The translations under genes were made by a program, and so were the position numbers. From positions 1 to 11,497 of the forward strand of contig CALMMI010000333.1 in assembly GCA_937868245.1 (NCBI GenBank): 11,497 nucleotides of DNA, given 5' to 3'. This DNA is from an uncultured Ignavibacteria bacterium. Lineage in GTDB: Bacteria > Bacteroidota > Ignavibacteria > Kapaibacteriales > UBA961. The notes beneath the pieces are model-generated. The model had not been told where the DNA came from. It searched no databases and was given only the letters and a program-made list of their open reading frames with translations. Below are positions 7,833 through 11,497 of the stretch, one piece after another. Numbering within the stretch: position 1 is the stretch's first letter; the number at the start of each line of letters is the position of its first letter.

Positions 7833-7881
7833 ATAAAAATAGGGCTACTAAATACGTTATAACAGCATAAAAAGGCTACTA
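7833..7881 (-). repeat. Imperfect direct repeat and palindrome at the mltG 3' end
   Basis: On the plus strand, ATAAAAATAGGGCTACTA (7833-7850) and ATAAAAAGGCTACTA (7867-7881) are the same sequence apart from a three-base insertion. The second copy contains the mltG stop codon. Between them lies a perfect 8-base palindrome, GTTATAAC (7856-7863). The elements could be a regulatory site for the downstream exported protein gene or a chance small duplication. Confidence 0.4.
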
Positions 7882-8877
7882 CTTCTTTCGTTTCAACCGG
7901 TACAGCTCCACCGCTTTTTGGTGTTGTGCATACGTTTTTGAAAACGTGTGTTCACCTTCACCTGTAGATACAAAATAAATGTAGTCGTGTTTTTCGGGGT
8001 CAAGTGCCGCTTCAATAGAAGCGATTCCGGGCGAATTGATTGGTCCGGGTGGCAATCCTTCATAGCGATAGGTATTATATGGGCTGTCAATTTCCAAATC
8101 ACGGTATAGCAACCTGCGCTGTTCTCCGAGTGCATACTGCACAGTCGGGTCAGCTTCGAGTTTCATTTTCTTTTCAATCCGATTGATATAGACACCTGCA
8201 ATACGTTTTCTTTCATCGTGCTGCGGTGTTTCGGATTCAACAATCGAAGCAAGGGTAAGTATTTCCCTTCTCGATTTATCCGATGCTTTTGCTGCCGCTG
8301 CAAACTTCTCACTCCATATCTTATCCTGTTCATCCAGTAACTTATCCAAAACCTCATTTACTGATTGTTTCCAGAAAAAATTATACGTGTTCGGCATAAT
8401 AAATCCTTCAACCGATTTACCCTTGATATTCCGGGCGTGAAGTAATGAATCAGAAGTTGCGAGCTGCATAAAAGCTGATGAATCAATACCCACCTGTTTG
8501 GAAGCAATTGATGCAAATTTAGTGAGTGAGATACCCTCGGGGAACACCACATTTACAGTGAACGATTGTTTGCCTGAAAATATAGAGCGAAGAAGCTGCC
8601 AATGAGATTGATGGGCTGAAAAGCGGTAATAACCTGCATATAAACGTTTGTTATAGAGGGAGGCATATATTTTTGCTGTCCATTTGAAGATGAAAGGCGA
8701 TGAAATTGCCTTTTTTTCGGCAAGGATATCGGTTGCTTTCGCTATTGTTGTTTTAGAAGGGATTTGAATGTCAATCTGTGATTCAATAGGGAGTGGTCTG
8801 AATAGTTGCCAAACAACTATCCCACAGAACAAAAGGAATGAAAACAGTATAGACAGCACTATTCTTTTAATCTTCAT
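7879..8877 (-). CDS. mltG: Endolytic murein transglycosylase MltG
   Basis: MltG (YceG-like) is an inner-membrane lytic transglycosylase that cuts nascent peptidoglycan strands and so sets glycan length near active synthases. The protein has 332 residues, close to the E. coli enzyme (340). One membrane helix spans about 5-26, followed by a periplasmic part. A LysM-like region is suggested around 105-140 (VVFPEGISL). The catalytic domain shows VEGFIMPNTYNF (156-167), LASIVESET (209-217) with the likely catalytic Glu214, LEADPTVQYAL (240-250) and YNTYRYEGLPPGPINSPG (267-284), all hallmarks of the family. The start ATG at 8877 lies 11 bases after the stop of the upstream membrane protein gene, so the two are probably in one transcript. 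No Shine-Dalgarno is visible. The gene appears intact. Confidence 0.97.
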   Translation of the reverse strand: MKIKRIVLSILFSFLLFCGIVVWQLFRPLPIESQIDIQIPSKTTIAKATDILAEKKAISSPFIFKWTAKIYASLYNKRLYAGYYRFSAHQSHWQLLRSIFSGKQSFTVNVVFPEGISLTKFASIASKQVGIDSSAFMQLATSDSLLHARNIKGKSVEGFIMPNTYNFFWKQSVNEVLDKLLDEQDKIWSEKFAAAAKASDKSRREILTLASIVESETPQHDERKRIAGVYINRIEKKMKLEADPTVQYALGEQRRLLYRDLEIDSPYNTYRYEGLPPGPINSPGIASIEAALDPEKHDYIYFVSTGEGEHTFSKTYAQHQKAVELYRLKRKK

Positions 8878-8888
8878 GGTGGTTCATG

Positions 8889-9944
8889 TTATGAGTAAAA
8901 CGGTAAGAATTTCGAGCTGTTTTTTGTACTTTGAATAGAAAATTCTGTTTTGGAATGCTCGGCATAATTGAGTGTAATTTCTTCGTTTACTTCAATTTTG
9001 TTGTAGAAATCTTCCGGTACTGTATATTCTTTTCCATTAACAGTTATGGAATAAAAAGCATATCTGTTTCTGATTCCATGGAATTTATCAGTAATCGTAG
9101 TTCTGCAAATCACTTTCATACCCGATTCAATATCGCGATTGTACGGCGTAATCAACCGGGGAATGCGAAGTGCCTGAATCATTGATGGTAATAAGACAAT
9201 GAACAGAGGAATACTTAACGCAAATGAGTTGAAAAACATGACAAAATCATAATCCGCAGCTAAAAATTTGAAGAACAGAAAAATCCATACAGGAATTAAT
9301 GCCCACCTGAAAGAACGAACTGCTCTCTTATTTCTTGTACGTCGAAGATACTGTTCTTCATTTGAATCCAAAGGATATGATGATTCGCTGAACGAAGGGG
9401 TAGAGATGCTGCGGGCATCGTGAAGCGGTGAGCCATCTAATTTTGTATCATATATTTGCTTGCTGCTTATTCCTGTGCTACTCTCAATAAGACGAATATC
9501 GAGTATTGTTCCTGCATGTGGTAACTTGGTGACTTCAATACGGTCATTAACATGGAATTTTGAATAATTACTGCTATTTACTTCAATTACCTTGCCGCCT
9601 ACAATGAATGTATAGGAATGACTACTACGTGTACTGTTGCTACTGGATGTGTGGGTTTCCTTCTTGTCTTCGATGATGCCCGAAATTATTGTTTTAACAC
9701 CACCTTGAATATCCTTACGCTGCTGATAGAAATTTACAACCACTATCAGAATACCCATTGCTCCGAATATTGGTGCGAATATTCTAAAAGGTAGAAAATC
9801 CTCACCCATTTTGAAAAAAAATGCTGCCGCACCAAGAATGATGGTAAGTATAATCAATGATAATACAGTACCTGTCCGGTGACCTTTACGAAGAGTGTCT
9901 ATCTCATCGGGAGTGAGGTTAACAGATTTTTCGGAATAACTCAT
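8889..9944 (-). CDS. Membrane protein with two copies of a two-helix plus beta-domain module
   Basis: I do not recognise a named family with certainty; it is DUF3592-like in style. The 351 residues have four predicted membrane helices in two pairs (about 25-44 and 52-72; 212-230 and 236-257). Each pair is followed by a small beta-rich soluble domain (about 79-155 and 270-340). The halves match: LTPDEIDTLRKG aligns with LDSNEEQYLRRT before the helices, and DIQGGVKTII...YTFIVGGK...VNDRI aligns with DIESGMKVIC...YAFYSITVNGK...VNEEI after them. The first soluble domain has an extra serine-rich loop (98-110). There is no signal peptide and no catalytic motif. The stop is 11 bases before mltG and the start 34 bases after the OmpA-family gene, which suggests co-expression with envelope genes. 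A start at 9944 is chosen because it gives a short charged N-terminus before the first helix; no Shine-Dalgarno is present. Confidence 0.85.
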   Translation of the reverse strand: MSYSEKSVNLTPDEIDTLRKGHRTGTVLSLIILTIILGAAAFFFKMGEDFLPFRIFAPIFGAMGILIVVVNFYQQRKDIQGGVKTIISGIIEDKKETHTSSSNSTRSSHSYTFIVGGKVIEVNSSNYSKFHVNDRIEVTKLPHAGTILDIRLIESSTGISSKQIYDTKLDGSPLHDARSISTPSFSESSYPLDSNEEQYLRRTRNKRAVRSFRWALIPVWIFLFFKFLAADYDFVMFFNSFALSIPLFIVLLPSMIQALRIPRLITPYNRDIESGMKVICRTTITDKFHGIRNRYAFYSITVNGKEYTVPEDFYNKIEVNEEITLNYAEHSKTEFSIQSTKNSSKFLPFYS

Positions 9945-9978
9945 GAGAGGTAGAGAATGGTTACTAACAACAGGGGAT

Positions 9979-11497
9979 TTATATTGCTAAAATAATAAAC
10001 TCCACTCTCCGGTTCTTCTGGCGTCCTTGCTCAGTATCATTAGGTAAAACAGGCTGTGATTTACCTAATCCTTGTGTTTCAATTTGTGAACGTTGCACGC
10101 CCTGTTTAACGAAGAATTCCAAAACTGCCTCGGCTCTTTCCTTCGAAAGTTGAACGTTATATTCGTCGCTTCCGATGTCGTCGGTGTGTCCGTTAATCAT
10201 GATACGGGTAGTCTGATTACGGCGTAAGACATCAGCCATACGCTTGAGTTCAGGGTAGGATTCAGGTTGGATAACAGATTGCTTGTAGTCGAAAAAGAGA
10301 TTGTTCAGGAGGACTTTTTGCCCGACTTCCAAGGGGACAAGAGTAAGATCATACCGAACAGTTCTAAATTGCTTGAGTTCACGTAAATCCAGATGTTCCG
10401 ATACAGGGATTGCATTTTCGCCTTCTGCTCTAAAACCATAGATATTTCCGGCAGGAAGAACTATTTTATACTCCCCAGTATTTGGATTAGTCTGAGCCAT
10501 CCCTACTTCTTTACCTGTTTTGAGGTCTTCATAAAGGATTGTTGCGCGAACAGGTTGCTGGGTTTTGGCATTGTAAACATTGCCTTCCACAAGTACAGCC
10601 GGAGCAACTTGCAGCGACGGAGGGGGTATGATATGATATATATCGCTATTATCCATTTTTCCCCGAGAGGATACATAATAGGCGTTTACTCCCGATACAT
10701 CCACGGTATAGTATGCATCGCCGCCTACGGAATTAACTTTCGGTCCCATATTAAGGGGTTCACTCCAGTTCATCCATGTAGAATCTAAGCGTGTACTTAC
10801 AAAAATATCTTTATCTCCGTATCCATTATGTCCGCTGGATGAGAAAAACATAGTTCGTGTATCCGGCGCAAGGAAAACCGTAGATTCGTCTCCCGCTGTA
10901 TTGATTGTCTTGCCTATGTTTCTCGGTGTAGTCCATGTTGAATCCGCTTCCTGAAAACTAACGTAAATATCCTGATTGCCATACCCTTCGTCCCTATTAA
11001 GGCACATAAGGAGTGTTTTCCTGTCGCTGGAAAGTGAAAAATGCCCGTAATTATTGCGGCTGTAATACCCTATTATGTTAAGAGATTTAGGATTGCTCCA
11101 TCCACCTGCGATTCTCTGGGCTATTGATGTTCCGCCGCGTGGAGCAGCATTACGTACATATTCATTTCCGAGCAGCATTTGTGTTCCGTCGGGTGTTATC
11201 CCGCATACAAAATTTGGATACACATCATTAAGCGGGCTACCGATATTCTTTCCCTTCGAGAATGTTTTGCCGTCGGGCAAGAGTTCTGAGTACCAAATGT
11301 CGGTAGCTTCTGAGCCATTAACATTTTCAAGATGGTTACTTCTGCTGAAATATAAGGTTTTACCATCGGGAGAGATAACAGGAGCAAGTTCATTCGTTCC
11401 GGAATTTATTTCCGGTCCTAATTTTTCAACTTTAATTTCGGACGCAAACTGCGTTACATTAATATCTGCATGAATACTGTCTGGAGCGTTACTGAGA
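9979..11497 (-). CDS. PorE-like beta-propeller/OmpA peptidoglycan-anchored protein (5' end outside window)
   Basis: The frame stays open to the window edge, so 505 C-terminal residues are visible and the N-terminus is missing; a TTG at 11280 is internal, not the start. Numbering from the edge, residues 1-290 carry PD40/WD40-like propeller strands (ISPDGKTLYFSR, ITPDGTQMLLG, SSDRKTLLMCLNR, APDTRTMFFSSSG with DKDIFVS). Residues about 300-370 are a carboxypeptidase-regulatory-like beta domain (VEGNVYNAKTQQPV, NPNTGEYKIVLPAG). From about 395 there is an OmpA C-terminal domain: LFFDYKQSVIQPES, GHTDDIG and YNVQLSKERAEAV, with Asp439 and Arg454 at the 15-residue spacing of the diaminopimelate-binding pair, and NRRVEF near the end. 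This order matches the T9SS component PorE, which ties the secretion machine to peptidoglycan, but Bacteroidota carry many paralogues, so a T9SS role is only possible. The domain calls are strong. It leads the group with the membrane protein and mltG. Confidence 0.92.
   Translation of the reverse strand, partial: LSNAPDSIHADINVTQFASEIKVEKLGPEINSGTNELAPVISPDGKTLYFSRSNHLENVNGSEATDIWYSELLPDGKTFSKGKNIGSPLNDVYPNFVCGITPDGTQMLLGNEYVRNAAPRGGTSIAQRIAGGWSNPKSLNIIGYYSRNNYGHFSLSSDRKTLLMCLNRDEGYGNQDIYVSFQEADSTWTTPRNIGKTINTAGDESTVFLAPDTRTMFFSSSGHNGYGDKDIFVSTRLDSTWMNWSEPLNMGPKVNSVGGDAYYTVDVSGVNAYYVSSRGKMDNSDIYHIIPPPSLQVAPAVLVEGNVYNAKTQQPVRATILYEDLKTGKEVGMAQTNPNTGEYKIVLPAGNIYGFRAEGENAIPVSEHLDLRELKQFRTVRYDLTLVPLEVGQKVLLNNLFFDYKQSVIQPESYPELKRMADVLRRNQTTRIMINGHTDDIGSDEYNVQLSKERAEAVLEFFVKQGVQRSQIETQGLGKSQPVLPNDTEQGRQKNRRVEFIILAI

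Noticed and set aside
9979..11280. TTG at 11280 as the start of the OmpA-family gene
   Set aside because: The frame continues to the edge with another propeller strand (SPDGKTLYFSR), so the start is outside the window.
11075..11473. Plus-strand open frame of 132 codons near the right edge
   Set aside because: It is antisense to the propeller region, where the minus frame shows clear SPDGKT-type repeats; the plus translation is low in meaning.
1..11497. A base-composition break between the plus-strand and minus-strand halves as a sign of transfer
   Set aside because: Hand counts of single 60-base lines vary from about 32 to 52 percent GC, with both halves overlapping around 38 percent; this is too little to claim an island.

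Overview
The window looks like chromosomal DNA from a member of the Bacteroidota/Chlorobiota superphylum, with a flavour of the Ignavibacteria or Kapabacteria side. Three things suggest this: several secreted proteins end in type IX secretion system (T9SS) C-terminal sorting domains, an OmpA protein combines a beta-propeller, a carboxypeptidase-regulatory-like domain and OmpA as T9SS-associated PorE does, and no start codon has a clear Shine-Dalgarno sequence. The taxon is an inference from protein style, not from a marker gene. I see no tRNA, rRNA, CRISPR array, insertion sequence or phage gene.

Left part, plus strand (1-3762): the tail of a T9SS cargo protein (1-557) is closed by a strong intrinsic terminator (592-627). 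A small secreted protein follows (651-1457); it looks like a stand-alone version of the module that precedes the sorting domain in the first protein. After 25 bases comes a 759-residue flavoprotein (1483-3762) with an unassigned N-terminal part, a GltD-type two-cluster iron-sulfur domain and FAD/NAD(P) Rossmann motifs. It stops before the final FAD-binding segment that GltD-family enzymes normally carry, 20 bases from the stop of a convergent gene.

Right part, minus strand (11497 down to 3783): the order of transcription is an OmpA-family beta-propeller protein (cut by the window edge), a four-helix membrane protein made of two copies of one module, the endolytic transglycosylase mltG, a 169-base gap, and a 1308-residue T9SS-exported adhesin-like protein. 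The first three are 11-34 bases apart and are probably co-transcribed. The last probably has its own promoter in the gap.

Together the window is mainly about the cell envelope: peptidoglycan anchoring (OmpA), peptidoglycan cutting (MltG), a membrane protein of unknown role and three T9SS-exported proteins. The flavoprotein is the one cytoplasmic redox enzyme and does not obviously belong to that theme. The most interesting points are the missing C-terminus of the flavoprotein, the stand-alone pre-sorting module, the internal duplication in the membrane protein, and the cysteine-paired repeat array of the large exported protein. I did not find a convincing new defence or mobile system.
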